Below are positions 34,541 to 42,759 of a stretch of DNA of 64,000 nt, piece by piece. The position numbers and the translations under genes are program-made. Each line of letters starts with the position of its first letter. The stretch's first letter is position 1. The notes under the pieces were generated by a model. It did not search any database, was not told where the DNA came from, and saw nothing but the letters and a program-made list of their open reading frames with translations. This DNA comes from Butyricicoccus sp. Marseille-Q5471 (GTDB lineage: Bacteria > Bacillota > Clostridia > Oscillospirales > Butyricicoccaceae): positions 182,945 to 246,944 of the forward strand of contig NZ_CATNVC010000004.1 in assembly GCF_951230135.1 (NCBI RefSeq), in the 5' to 3' direction.

Positions 34541-35446
34541 ATGAAAAACACAGTAAAACGCACCCTTGCCGCTTTGCTCGCGGCTGCCGGCATGGTAACC
34601 GCGCTGTCTGCCTGCGGCAGCCAGCCCCCCGCTGAAACCGATACGGCCTCTACCGGGGGCGATGCCGCGTCTGCGGAAAGCGAGCTTGGACCCGTGCTCA
34701 CGCGTATTAAGGAGAGCGGGAAAATGGTTGTGGCGACCGCATCCGGCTATATGCCTTATGAATTCGTAGACATTTCCAGCGCAGATCAGCAGGTTATCGG
34801 TGTAGACATGGCAATGGGCGATAAAATTGCCGAAAAGCTTTCGGAAAAGCTGGGTGTATCTGTTGAAAAGCAGGTAGAGGATACCACGTTCACCGCCAAT
34901 CTTGCTGCGGTGGCGGCTGATCAGGTTGATATTATGATCGCTGGCATGTCGCCTACTGAAGAGCGCCGAAAGACCATGGACTTCTCCGATGTCTATTTGA
35001 AAGCGGAGCAGAGTTTGCTCATCCGCAAGGAGGATGCCGACAAATACAAGGAGCTGAGCGACTTTGCAGGTAAAACCATCGCGGTGCAGAAGACAACCAC
35101 ACAGGAAAAAATTGCGCAGGATCTGATGACCGATTCGACCGTTACCTCGCTTGAGAAAATTCCGGTCTGTGTGCTCGAACTCACAACCGGCAAGGCGGAT
35201 GCTGTCGTCATTGAAAACACGGTTGCACAGCCGTATCTCATTGCAAACTCGGATCTTGTGCTGGCAGATGTGTCCTTTCCCGAGGATCGCCTTTATAAAA
35301 ATACTGCCATCGCGGTACCTAAGGGCAATGAGGATTTTCTTGCAATCATCAATGAAGTAATCAAGGAATCGCAGGACGCGGGTCTGATTGATCAGTGGAT
35401 TGCTCAGTACAGTGAAATCTGTGCGGAAAACAACAAGGCAGGCTAA
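34541..35446 (+). CDS. Amino-acid ABC transporter substrate-binding lipoprotein (SBP_bac_3)
   Basis: 301 aa. Lipobox ALSACGSQ, low-complexity linker rich in Ala, Ser, Thr and Asp, then the SBP_bac_3 domain: SGKMVVATASGYMPYEFVD, DMAMGDKIAEKL, DQVDIMIAGMSPTEERRKTMDFSDVY, and the second lobe from KTIAVQKTTTQEKIAQ. The conserved Arg of MSPTEERRK is the usual contact for the substrate carboxylate. AAGGAGG before ATG 34541; the frame is open 60 bp upstream without a ribosome site. Substrate is probably an amino acid or amino acid conjugate handled by the M20 hydrolase and aminotransferase next door. Confidence 0.93.
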   Translation: MKNTVKRTLAALLAAAGMVTALSACGSQPPAETDTASTGGDAASAESELGPVLTRIKESGKMVVATASGYMPYEFVDISSADQQVIGVDMAMGDKIAEKLSEKLGVSVEKQVEDTTFTANLAAVAADQVDIMIAGMSPTEERRKTMDFSDVYLKAEQSLLIRKEDADKYKELSDFAGKTIAVQKTTTQEKIAQDLMTDSTVTSLEKIPVCVLELTTGKADAVVIENTVAQPYLIANSDLVLADVSFPEDRLYKNTAIAVPKGNEDFLAIINEVIKESQDAGLIDQWIAQYSEICAENNKAG

Positions 35447-35461
35447 TACAGGTGCGAGAGA

Positions 35462-35490
35462 AGGGCTTCCCGCAGGGGAAGCCCTCTTTC
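35462..35490 (+). terminator. Hairpin terminator after the ABC binding-protein gene
   Basis: AGGGCTTCCC / GGGAAGCCCT stem with a 4-base loop, followed by CTTTC. It precedes the next GntR operator and so ends the ABC operon. Confidence 0.7.
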
Positions 35491-35500
35491 ACAATATATA

Positions 35501-35517
35501 TTGTATACCGTATACAT
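35501..35517. promoter_or_regulatory. GntR operator palindrome before the M20 hydrolase operon
   Basis: TTGTATACCGTATACAT, one mismatch from a perfect palindrome, 18 bp before the GTG start of the hydrolase gene. Confidence 0.75.
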
Positions 35518-35535
35518 AGAAAGGGGTGACATCCG

Positions 35536-37185
35536 GTGACAATGTTTGAAGAGATGCGCGAACTGACAAAAAAACTGGTGGCAGTGCCCAGTGTGAACGG
35601 CACAGCGGGTGAGCACGATATTGCAGATGTGATTGAGGCGTATCTACGAGACATTCCGTACTTTCGTACACATCCGGAGCTGGTGATAACGCAGCCGCTG
35701 AAGGAAGATTCGCTTGGCCGCCGCAACGTACTGGCGCTTTTGAAGGGCGGGGATGGAAAACAGGCCGATACTATTCTGCTGCACGGCCATATTGACACGG
35801 TTGATGTAGATGATTACGGAAAATACAAGCCGTTCGCCTTTGATTGCGACAAGCTGGCTGAGGCGCTGCAAGCTGCAGAGCTTCCCGCTGACGCACGGCG
35901 CGACTTGGAGTCAGGCGATTATCTGTTCGGTCGCGGTGCATGCGATATGAAAGGCGGGGACGCAGTATTTCTCGTGCTGGCAAAGCATCTGGCTGACAAA
36001 GCGGAACAACTTCACGGCAACCTGCTGTTATCCTTTAACCCGGTTGAAGAAACGCTTCATCAGGGCATTATTGAGGAGCTGCCGCTGCTGAAAAAGTTGA
36101 AAAAAGAGCAGCATCTGACGTTTCGCTTGGCCATCAACAATGATTTTATCTGTCCGATGTATGCAGGTGACACAACACGCTATGTTTATACCGGTGCGGT
36201 TGGCAAGCTTCTACCCATGTTTTACATTATCGGCAGAGAGACCCATGTTGCGCAGTGCTTCGAGGGCTTTTCACCCGATTTGACTGCCGCCGAGCTGACC
36301 CGTATCATTGACCGCAATCCCGCATTTTGTGATGGGTACAACGATGAATACACGCTGCCGCCGACGGTGCTGAAAATGCAGGATCTCAAGCCGCACTATA
36401 ACGTGCAAACGCCGCACACGGCCTGCTGTTATTTTAATTATTTCGTGCACAACAAGCAGCTCACCGAGATTATGACTATGCTCACCGAAGCCGCGCGGCA
36501 GGCGCTCGACAATGTTTCCCATGCAGCAGACGAGCGCTATCAGGAATACTGTCGGCTATCCGGAATGCAGTATTCCTCTCTGCTTGAGCAGACGCAGGTA
36601 CTCAGCTATCAGCAGTTGTATACCCGTGCAAAGGCTGTGTATGAAGGCGAGTTGGATGCCCTTGTCAACGGTGTGACCGCGGACTCGGTCGCAGCCGGGG
36701 ACGATATGCGCCTTACTTCACTCCGAATCGTACAGAGCCTAAGCGAACAGTGCGGAATCAAAACACCGACCGTTGTCGTGTTTTTTGCAACACCGTTTTG
36801 TCCGCACAACACCCTGAAGCGGGAATCCGCAGACGAAGCGCAGGTGTTTGATGAGATCGCACGCATTGCCGCTGATTTTGCTGATGAGAGCGGTGAAACG
36901 ATGAAGCTGCAGCAGTTTTTCCCATCCCTCACCGATTCGAGCTATCTCAAAATTGACGATGACGCCGAATCTATCACAATGCTTCAGCAGAACTTTCCGG
37001 GTTATAAAACGCTCTATCCTGTACCGCTTGAAACAGCCAAAGCGCTGAACATTCCTGCAGTCAACTACGGGGTATGGGGCAAGGACTGCCACAAATGGAC
37101 CGAGCGCATCAACATGCCGTATTCATTCGGCAAGCTACCGGACTTCATTTTAAAAACCATTGATTTTTACTTGGGAGGACATTGA
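35536..37185 (+). CDS. M20-family amidohydrolase/peptidase, RocB-like
   Basis: 549 aa, longer than ordinary M20 enzymes and matching the RocB group, named from Bacillus arginine catabolism. Metal motifs: LHGHIDTVDVDDYG (His, Asp), GRGACDMKGGDAVFL (Asp) and FNPVEETLHQG (Glu pair); a late His is in WGKDCHKWTERINM. About 100 extra residues form an insert with Cys and His. GTG 35536 has AAAGGGG 9 nt upstream; ATG 35542 is the alternative. The family removes an N-linked acyl or aminoacyl group. It is the first of three genes controlled by the GntR site; the next gene starts 1 bp after its stop. Confidence 0.85.
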   Translation: MTMFEEMRELTKKLVAVPSVNGTAGEHDIADVIEAYLRDIPYFRTHPELVITQPLKEDSLGRRNVLALLKGGDGKQADTILLHGHIDTVDVDDYGKYKPFAFDCDKLAEALQAAELPADARRDLESGDYLFGRGACDMKGGDAVFLVLAKHLADKAEQLHGNLLLSFNPVEETLHQGIIEELPLLKKLKKEQHLTFRLAINNDFICPMYAGDTTRYVYTGAVGKLLPMFYIIGRETHVAQCFEGFSPDLTAAELTRIIDRNPAFCDGYNDEYTLPPTVLKMQDLKPHYNVQTPHTACCYFNYFVHNKQLTEIMTMLTEAARQALDNVSHAADERYQEYCRLSGMQYSSLLEQTQVLSYQQLYTRAKAVYEGELDALVNGVTADSVAAGDDMRLTSLRIVQSLSEQCGIKTPTVVVFFATPFCPHNTLKRESADEAQVFDEIARIAADFADESGETMKLQQFFPSLTDSSYLKIDDDAESITMLQQNFPGYKTLYPVPLETAKALNIPAVNYGVWGKDCHKWTERINMPYSFGKLPDFILKTIDFYLGGH

Positions 37186-37186
37186 T

Positions 37187-38467
37187 ATGCCTACTTTACG
37201 GGAACGTTCTGCGGCGGTGATGCCGCCGATGGCGCTGCACAATCTGCCGTTCGGGATCGACCATGCGCAGGGCAGCTATCTTTATACCGATGACGGCCGC
37301 AAAATTCTCGATTTTGGCAGCGGTATTGCAGTCAATAACCTTGGTCATAATGCACCGACTGTGGTTGCGGCCGCAAAAGCACAGCTCGACAAAATGGTGC
37401 ACTGCTGCCACAACCTGTTCCACTATGAAGTGGAGACTGCGCTCGCCGAGCGTATCGCAGGCCTGATGGGCAGCGGCTATAAGGTGTATTTTTCAAACTC
37501 CGGCGCGGAAGCGGTCGAGGGTGCGGTCAAGCTTGCCAAGCGAGCAACCGAGCGCCCTGCGGTTATCGCGTTCAAGGGCTCGTTCCACGGCCGCACGCTG
37601 CTGTGCACCTCGCTGACCGCGTCCAACTCTGCCTATCGCAAGCACTATGAGGGACTTGTCCCCTCCATCTATTTTGCGGAATATCCCAAGTTGTTTGGCA
37701 CGCCCTATCCGATGGCGGATGGCACATGCCCCAAGCAGTATTTCACGCAGTTTGACGACCTGTTTAAAAAGCTAGTTGACCCTTACACGGTCGCGGCCAT
37801 TGTGATGGAACCGGTGCAGGGCGAAGGAGGATATGTAGTTCCGCCACGCGAGTGGGTGCAGTATGTACGCGATATTTGTGACAAATACGGTATCATGTTG
37901 GTGTTTGACGAGGTGCAGACCGGCTTTGGACGCACAGGAAACATGTTTGCTTGGCAGACACACGGCGTGAAGCCGGATATTATGGCCTGCGCAAAGGGCA
38001 TTGCCAATGGTCTGCCGCTCTCGGCGGTTGTCGGTAAGGCAGAGGTGATGGATCGATGGACGGCGGGTGCTCATGGCGGCACGTTCGGCGCAAATCCGGT
38101 GTCCTGTGCGGCGGCGCTCGCGACCATTGATATGCTTGAGGGCGGCGCGATAGAGAACGGCCGCCATATGGGTGAGTATTTTATGAAAGGCTTGCAGGCG
38201 ATTACGGCAAAATATGATGCCGTCGGCGACCTGCGCGGGCTGGGGCTGATGATTGGCATGGAATTGGTGTATCCGGATGGCTCGCCCAATCGGGATCTGA
38301 CCGCACAAATCACTGCGAAAGCGCTTGAACGGGATTTGTTCTTGCTTTCCTGTGGTTGTGATAAGAACGTTGTGCGTTTTATCGCACCGCTGACCGTCTC
38401 GCAGGAGGAGATTGACCATGCGCTCTCTATCCTCAGGGAAGTATTTGCCGAAGCAATCGAAGAATAA
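37187..38467 (+). CDS. Class III (omega-amino acid) aminotransferase
   Basis: 426 aa, complete. PLP-fold motifs: SNSGAEAVEGAVKLAKRAT, FKGSFHGRTLL, AAIVMEPVQGEGGY, LVFDEVQTGFGRTG (Asp to PLP nitrogen), and the Schiff-base Lys in MACAKGIANGLPLSAV, then GGTFGANPVSCAAALATI. Resembles 4-aminobutyrate or related omega-aminotransferases, which turn a terminal amine into a semialdehyde. GGGAGG before ATG. It sits between the hydrolase and the 2-hydroxyacid dehydrogenase. The semialdehyde could pass to the Fe-ADH at 31425. Exact donor and acceptor are not determined. Confidence 0.92.
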   Translation: MPTLRERSAAVMPPMALHNLPFGIDHAQGSYLYTDDGRKILDFGSGIAVNNLGHNAPTVVAAAKAQLDKMVHCCHNLFHYEVETALAERIAGLMGSGYKVYFSNSGAEAVEGAVKLAKRATERPAVIAFKGSFHGRTLLCTSLTASNSAYRKHYEGLVPSIYFAEYPKLFGTPYPMADGTCPKQYFTQFDDLFKKLVDPYTVAAIVMEPVQGEGGYVVPPREWVQYVRDICDKYGIMLVFDEVQTGFGRTGNMFAWQTHGVKPDIMACAKGIANGLPLSAVVGKAEVMDRWTAGAHGGTFGANPVSCAAALATIDMLEGGAIENGRHMGEYFMKGLQAITAKYDAVGDLRGLGLMIGMELVYPDGSPNRDLTAQITAKALERDLFLLSCGCDKNVVRFIAPLTVSQEEIDHALSILREVFAEAIEE

Positions 38468-38479
38468 AGGAGGACGGCT

Positions 38480-39463
38480 GTGAAAATCGTCATTTCCGAT
38501 TATCCGGATGTGTTGGGACGCGCACTGGAAAAGGAATTTGCTTATTTACGTGAGGGCATTCCGGATGCTGAGATTATTGTACATCCCTATGTCGAGCCGG
38601 AGGCGTTTTACGAGGTCATGCAGGGAGCACAGGGACTGCTGACCGCGTTTATTCCGCTCGGCAAAGCGGCACTTGACCGCCTGCCTGATTTGCGGGCAGT
38701 CTCCATTAACGCAACCGGCTATAATTTTGTTGATCTGGCCGAAACACAGCGGCGCGATATTCCGGTGTGTGCCATTGGAGAATACTGCACACAAGAGGTT
38801 GCTGACCATACTATCGCGTTGCTGCTCGCACTTGACCGCAATTTCAAGCACTACATGGCCGATATGGACGTGCACTGCCGCTGGCAATACTATTCCGCGC
38901 CGCCCCCAATGGGACTTTCGGGCAGCACGCTCGGCCTGTTCGGCTTCGGCAAAATTGGTAGGGCAGTCGCGCAGCGGGCGCGTAGCTTCGGCATGGCGGT
39001 GCTCGCCGTTGATCCCTCTGCCAACTCGGCAGACGCGGCATCCGTCGGCGTGCGGCTGACCAATATGGATACTCTGCTTGCCCTGTCCGACGTTGTGAGC
39101 AATCATATGAATCTTACTGCGGAAAACACAGGCTTTTTCGACTATTCCCGCTTCGGGAAAATGAAAAAGTGTCCAATTTTCCTGAATGTAGCGCGTGGCG
39201 GCAGTGTGGTTGAGAAGGATCTTGTCCGTGCACTGGATGAGGGCTTGGTGCGTGCAGCCGGTCTGGATGTGCTCGAGGCAGAAAAACCCGATTTGGCACA
39301 TTGCGCACTGACCGGACGCGAAAATGTAATTCTGACACCGCATGCGGCTTTTTACAGTGTGCAGTCCATGGAGGCGCTGCAACGGATTAGCTGCAAAAAC
39401 TTGACCAACTGTCTGACAAACCGCCGCGGCGAAGCATTCAGGATTGTAAACAGTGTAAAATAA
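38480..39463 (+). CDS. D-isomer-specific 2-hydroxyacid dehydrogenase
   Basis: 327 aa. NAD-binding domain GSTLGLFGFGKIGRAVAQRARSFGM, the substrate Arg in FLNVARGGSVVEKDLVRAL, Glu in LDVLEAEKPD, and the catalytic His in LTPHAAFYS. All catalytic residues are present. It reduces a 2-oxo acid to a D-2-hydroxy acid, or the reverse. The first 90 residues carry the split catalytic domain (VISDYPDVLGRALEKEF). GTG 38480 with AAAGGAGG upstream. Last gene of the GntR-controlled operon; the right direct repeat begins 80 bp later. Confidence 0.92.
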   Translation: MKIVISDYPDVLGRALEKEFAYLREGIPDAEIIVHPYVEPEAFYEVMQGAQGLLTAFIPLGKAALDRLPDLRAVSINATGYNFVDLAETQRRDIPVCAIGEYCTQEVADHTIALLLALDRNFKHYMADMDVHCRWQYYSAPPPMGLSGSTLGLFGFGKIGRAVAQRARSFGMAVLAVDPSANSADAASVGVRLTNMDTLLALSDVVSNHMNLTAENTGFFDYSRFGKMKKCPIFLNVARGGSVVEKDLVRALDEGLVRAAGLDVLEAEKPDLAHCALTGRENVILTPHAAFYSVQSMEALQRISCKNLTNCLTNRRGEAFRIVNSVK

Positions 39464-39543
39464 CTTAACCCTCTGCAGTTTGCAAATCCGGCTCTAGCTC
39501 GCCCACTGCTTCTCCCGTTTTAGCATTCGCTTTTCCCCCAGAA

Positions 39544-39701
39544 TGTGCATAGGTGAAAAGTGGATGCGCGTGCGCAATAAAACGCTCCCTGCCGCAGTCC
39601 GGTGGCAGGGAGCGTAAATTATCTGTTATCCTTCGGCAGCCGGATGGGGGCGATTGTGCCCACATCCTTGGTGCTCTGCATGTCGAGCGTGCCGCCGCTC
39701 A
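39544..39701. repeat. Right direct repeat bounding the 10-kb island
   Basis: 158 bp nearly identical to 29230-29387 and in the same orientation. It contains the 3' end and terminator of the intact kinase gene. The homology then continues in pieces to about 40258. Confidence 0.85.
39582..39615 (-). terminator. Terminator of the histidine kinase gene
   Basis: Minus-strand hairpin ACGCTCCCTGCC / GGCAGGGAGCGT (10-base loop) followed by TTTTATTG, 4 bp after the kinase stop. Confidence 0.85.
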
Positions 39702-40908
39702 TGGCTGCCAAACGTGCGCGCACGTTGTCGATGCCGATGTGCGTGCGCCGGCCGTCGTACTGTGTGGCGGTCAGATCATATCCTACACCGTCGTCCGCCA
39801 CGATGATTTCAAAGCAATCTGCGGCTTCCTTCGCCGAAATCGTTACCGTGCCGCCGCCCACCTTTTTGCCGACACCGTATTTGACCGCGTTCTCTACCAA
39901 CGGCTGCACCGTCAGCGCAGGAATAAGAAATTCCGTGGTGTGAATGTCATAGGCAATCATCAGGTCGTCATCAAACCGCATTTTTTCCAGCGACAGATAA
40001 ATGCGGACATGTTCAAGCTCCCGCTCGAAGGACACCGGCGCGGTGCGCTTGAGCGAATCCAGATTGCCCCGCAGATAGGTGGCAAAATCGTCAATGGCCG
40101 CCTGCGCCTGCGCCGGGTTCTTTTCGCACAGATAGTAAATCGAATTGAGCGAATTATACAGAAAATGCGGCTGAATCTGACTGAGCATAATCGCAATGCG
40201 GCTCTCGGTCAGCTTACTTTCCTGTTCGGCCATGCGCCGTCCCTGCTCCGCCTGCAAAAACAGGAAAATGACCACCAGCGAAAATGTGTTCACCAAGTTC
40301 AGCAGTGCCAGTCCGTAAACGAATATCTGCACCCCCATTGCAAGAATCGGCAGCAGGATATACAGCCACAGCGCCGTTCTCTCCTGCGTCTCAATGGCGC
40401 TGCGATAGCGCACGAGCATCCAGGCGCAAAGTGCCATGCCGATCAGTCCCGTCACATGGGAGACCCAGAACAGGCTTGCGCGGTGATAGACATTCTGAGC
40501 ATCAATCGTGTAAACAAGGGGGAAAAACTGCGTGAGCACTACGAGCAGCAACGAAATCGCACATAGAATACGGCAGACGGCGAGCGGCCGGGAGGATACC
40601 TTGGTGTTTCGCCCCAGCGATACGGTCAGGTAATGTGCAAACGTTGCAAACAGCAGATATCCGCAGGAAAAAGCAACCAGGTTGGAGATTCGCACGCCCC
40701 ACCAGCAAACCCACCCCGGATGTCCCCGAAAGAACAGTGCCATCACGTCAAAAAGCAAGCTGCCGGCATTGAATGCCAACATACGCAGATACAAGCGATC
40801 ACATAAGTCATGCGGGCGCTTGCTTACAATCAGGCACACCGCGACGATGATGGACATGATGCAGCCCCAGATTTCCAATGACGCATTGATATAATTGATA
40901 ACGCTCAT
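39619..40908 (-). CDS. Orphan LytS/YesM-type membrane histidine kinase
   Basis: 429 aa. Six or seven membrane helices (about 15-215), then a His_kinase domain of the LytS group: the phosphorylated His is in IQPHFLYNSLNSIYYL, followed by FATYLRGNL, the N-box PALTVQPLVENAVKYG and the G-box DDGVGYDL; the end carries GIDNVRARL and GTIAPIRLP. All catalytic boxes are present. ATG 40908 has GAGAGGG just upstream. No response-regulator gene is adjacent, so its partner is elsewhere. Two perfect DnaA boxes lie directly before the ribosome site. The 3' end of this gene is the source of the island repeats. Confidence 0.9.
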   Translation of the reverse strand: MSVINYINASLEIWGCIMSIIVAVCLIVSKRPHDLCDRLYLRMLAFNAGSLLFDVMALFFRGHPGWVCWWGVRISNLVAFSCGYLLFATFAHYLTVSLGRNTKVSSRPLAVCRILCAISLLLVVLTQFFPLVYTIDAQNVYHRASLFWVSHVTGLIGMALCAWMLVRYRSAIETQERTALWLYILLPILAMGVQIFVYGLALLNLVNTFSLVVIFLFLQAEQGRRMAEQESKLTESRIAIMLSQIQPHFLYNSLNSIYYLCEKNPAQAQAAIDDFATYLRGNLDSLKRTAPVSFERELEHVRIYLSLEKMRFDDDLMIAYDIHTTEFLIPALTVQPLVENAVKYGVGKKVGGGTVTISAKEAADCFEIIVADDGVGYDLTATQYDGRRTHIGIDNVRARLAAMSGGTLDMQSTKDVGTIAPIRLPKDNR

Positions 40909-40920
40909 GCCATCCCTCTC

Positions 40921-40956
40921 AATTATCCACAGTTTCCTGTGTTTCTGTGGATAATT
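40921..40956. promoter_or_regulatory. Two perfect inverted DnaA boxes before the kinase gene
   Basis: 12-bp inverted repeat AATTATCCACAG / CTGTGGATAATT with a 12-base centre. Each arm contains the exact DnaA box TTATCCACA (40923-40931 and, reversed, 40946-40954). A candidate minus-strand -10 (TACAAT, 40954-40959) overlaps it. It may be a DnaA-controlled promoter or a leader hairpin. Confidence 0.6.
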
Positions 40957-40999
40957 GTAGCACAAATGGTCGAACGCTGTCTACTGTCTGCGCAACCCC

Positions 41000-41146
41000 T
41001 CACGTTTCGCCGTCCTGCAGGTTTTGGCTGACTTCGTACCGATAGTCCCGCTCGATTAAATTTTCAATCAGCTGCAGCAGCTGCGCCTTGGCGCTCGCCG
41101 GGAGCGGGCGCAGCTCGGACGGTGCATCGTCACACGCACGGTTCAT
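41000..41146 (-). CDS. Small hypothetical protein, 48 aa
   Basis: 48 aa: MNRACDDAPSELRPLPAS, then a predicted amphipathic helix AKAQLLQLIENLIERDYR and a polar tail ending QDGET. AGGAGGAGG lies 10 nt before ATG 41146, unusually strong. It is upstream of the kinase gene on the same strand, with the DnaA-box repeat between. No family recognised; it could be a small regulatory or signalling peptide. Confidence 0.55.
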   Translation of the reverse strand: MNRACDDAPSELRPLPASAKAQLLQLIENLIERDYRYEVSQNLQDGET

Positions 41147-41251
41147 GCAGATTCCCTCCTCCTCACACAGAATAGAAAACAGGTTCGCTCACCGGCGAGC
41201 CTTTTTCTTATACCATATGGGCGCAGACCGCTTAAAATGCAGGAAAACAGC

Positions 41252-41400
41252 TTGCAAAGTGTCCTTTGCTGTGCTATGCTGACCTTGCATCCTGATACCG
41301 AAAACAGGCTTTGAGGTAAAAGGTTCGGCATATCGTTTCATAGGGAACGTTCTATTCAGCCGCACCGGAGGTATCAGCCGATGCGGCTGTTTTTTATGTT
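41252..41400 (+). promoter_or_regulatory. Promoter and terminator-ended leader of the hydrogenase maturation operon
   Basis: TTGCAA (41252-41257), 17-bp spacer, TATGCT (41275-41280) with an upstream TG. About 70 bases after the start, arms CAGCCGCA (41357-41364) and TGCGGCTG (41382-41389) are followed by T7, 20 bp before the first gene. A leader of about 130 nt ending in a terminator suggests attenuation or a riboswitch. I did not recognise a known riboswitch class in 41287-41356. Confidence 0.65.
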
Positions 41401-41418
41401 TTTATAGGAGGAAGGTCA

Positions 41419-41670
41419 ATGGAAACCAGAATCGCCGTCATTGGCATCGTGGTGGAGGAAGAGGAATCGGTCGAGCTGCTCAACGGCATCCTGCACGAGT
41501 ACCGCGACTATATCATCGGTCGCATGGGAATCCCCTACCGCCAGAAACAGCTGAGCGTCATCAGCATCGCAATCGACGCGCCGCAGGACATCATCTCGGC
41601 GCTTTCCGGCAAAGTCGGCAAGCTGCGGGGCGTGAGCTCCAAAACCGCGTATTCCGGGGTCAAGTCATGA
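41419..41670 (+). CDS. TM1266-like iron-only hydrogenase system regulator
   Basis: 83 aa, ferredoxin-like ACT/NikR-type fold: ETRIAVIGIVVEEEESVELLNGILHEY, IIGRMGIPYRQKQLSVISIAI, LSGKVGKLRGVSSKTAYS. This small protein regularly precedes hydE/hydG/hydF in Clostridia and Thermotoga and is thought to regulate or assist the hydrogenase system. AGGAGG before ATG. Its stop overlaps the hydE start (ATGA). Confidence 0.88.
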   Translation: METRIAVIGIVVEEEESVELLNGILHEYRDYIIGRMGIPYRQKQLSVISIAIDAPQDIISALSGKVGKLRGVSSKTAYSGVKS

Positions 41671-42716
41671 CGAGTCCGCTTTCCCTTGCGGAAAAGCTGG
41701 CGCGGACGCACGACCTGTCGGGCAGTGAACTTCACACGCTGATTGCCGACCGAACCGACGAAACCCGCGCTTATTTGCAGCAGCAGGCGGGGGCCGTGCG
41801 CGAGCAGATCTACGGCAGCCGCGTTTTCATCCGCGGCCTGATTGAATTCACCAACTACTGCAAAAACAACTGCTATTACTGCGGCATCCGGCGCGGCAAC
41901 GACAAGGCCGAACGCTATCGGCTGACCGAGGACGACATTCTCGCCTGCTGCGCCGAGGGGCACGCGCTCGGCTTCCGCACCTTCGTGCTGCAGGGCGGCG
42001 AGGATCCCTTCTTTACTGATGAAAAGCTGGTCAGCATTGTCCGCGCGATTCGGCAGGGCTATCCCGACAGCGCGATTACGCTCTCGCTGGGCGAGCACAG
42101 CGAGCAAAGCTACCGCGCACTGTTTGAGGCAGGCGCTGACCGCTATCTGCTGCGCCACGAAACTGCGACCAAGGCGCATTATGCCCGTCTGCATCCGCCG
42201 GAAATGGATTTTGACCGCCGCATGACGTGCCTAGAGCAGCTCAAGGCCATCGGCTATCAGGTCGGCTGCGGGTTTATGATCGGCTCGCCCGGGCAGACGG
42301 TCGACGATTTGGTGCGGGATTTGCGCTTTATCAAAACCTTTCGGCCGCACATGGTGGGCATCGGGCCGTTTCTTTCGCATCAGGACACACCCTTCCGCGA
42401 TCAGCCCAACGGCACGGCCGAGCTGACGCTTTACCTGTTGTCCATCCTCCGTCTGCTGCTGCCCGAGGTGCTGCTGCCCGCCACCACGGCGCTCGGCACG
42501 GCTGCGGGCGACGGACGCGAGCGCGGCATTCTCGCCGGGGCGAATGTCGTTATGCCCAACCTGTCCCCGGTGTCCGTCCGCAAAAAATACCTGCTATATG
42601 ATAAGAAAATCTGCACGGGAGAGGAATCCGCGCAGTGCATCGGCTGTTTGACTCGGCGCATGGCCTCGGTTGGCTGCACGCTTGCGGTCGACCGAGGGGA
42701 CAGCCTGCTCCACTGA
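41667..42716 (+). CDS. hydE: [FeFe] hydrogenase maturation radical SAM protein HydE
   Basis: 349 aa. Radical SAM cluster motif CKNNCYYCGIR (CxxxCxxC), preceded by VFIRGLIEFTNY. Other HydE traits: LQGGEDPFFTD, TLSLGEHSEQSYRALFEAGADRYLLRHET, GCGFMIGSPGQT, GIGPFLSHQDTPF and a C-terminal Cys pair (QCIGC). It makes the precursor of the dithiomethylamine ligand side of the H-cluster together with HydG and HydF. Start overlaps the TM1266-like gene. Confidence 0.95.
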   Translation: MTSPLSLAEKLARTHDLSGSELHTLIADRTDETRAYLQQQAGAVREQIYGSRVFIRGLIEFTNYCKNNCYYCGIRRGNDKAERYRLTEDDILACCAEGHALGFRTFVLQGGEDPFFTDEKLVSIVRAIRQGYPDSAITLSLGEHSEQSYRALFEAGADRYLLRHETATKAHYARLHPPEMDFDRRMTCLEQLKAIGYQVGCGFMIGSPGQTVDDLVRDLRFIKTFRPHMVGIGPFLSHQDTPFRDQPNGTAELTLYLLSILRLLLPEVLLPATTALGTAAGDGRERGILAGANVVMPNLSPVSVRKKYLLYDKKICTGEESAQCIGCLTRRMASVGCTLAVDRGDSLLH

Positions 42717-42759
42717 ACTGACGGGAAAGCAATGCTGACCCACAAGAAAGGATACGAAA

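Noticed and set aside
41287..41356. Cobalamin, c-di-GMP, TPP or other known riboswitch in the hydrogenase leader
   Set aside because: None of the conserved core sequences I know for these classes could be found; only the promoter and terminator are supported.
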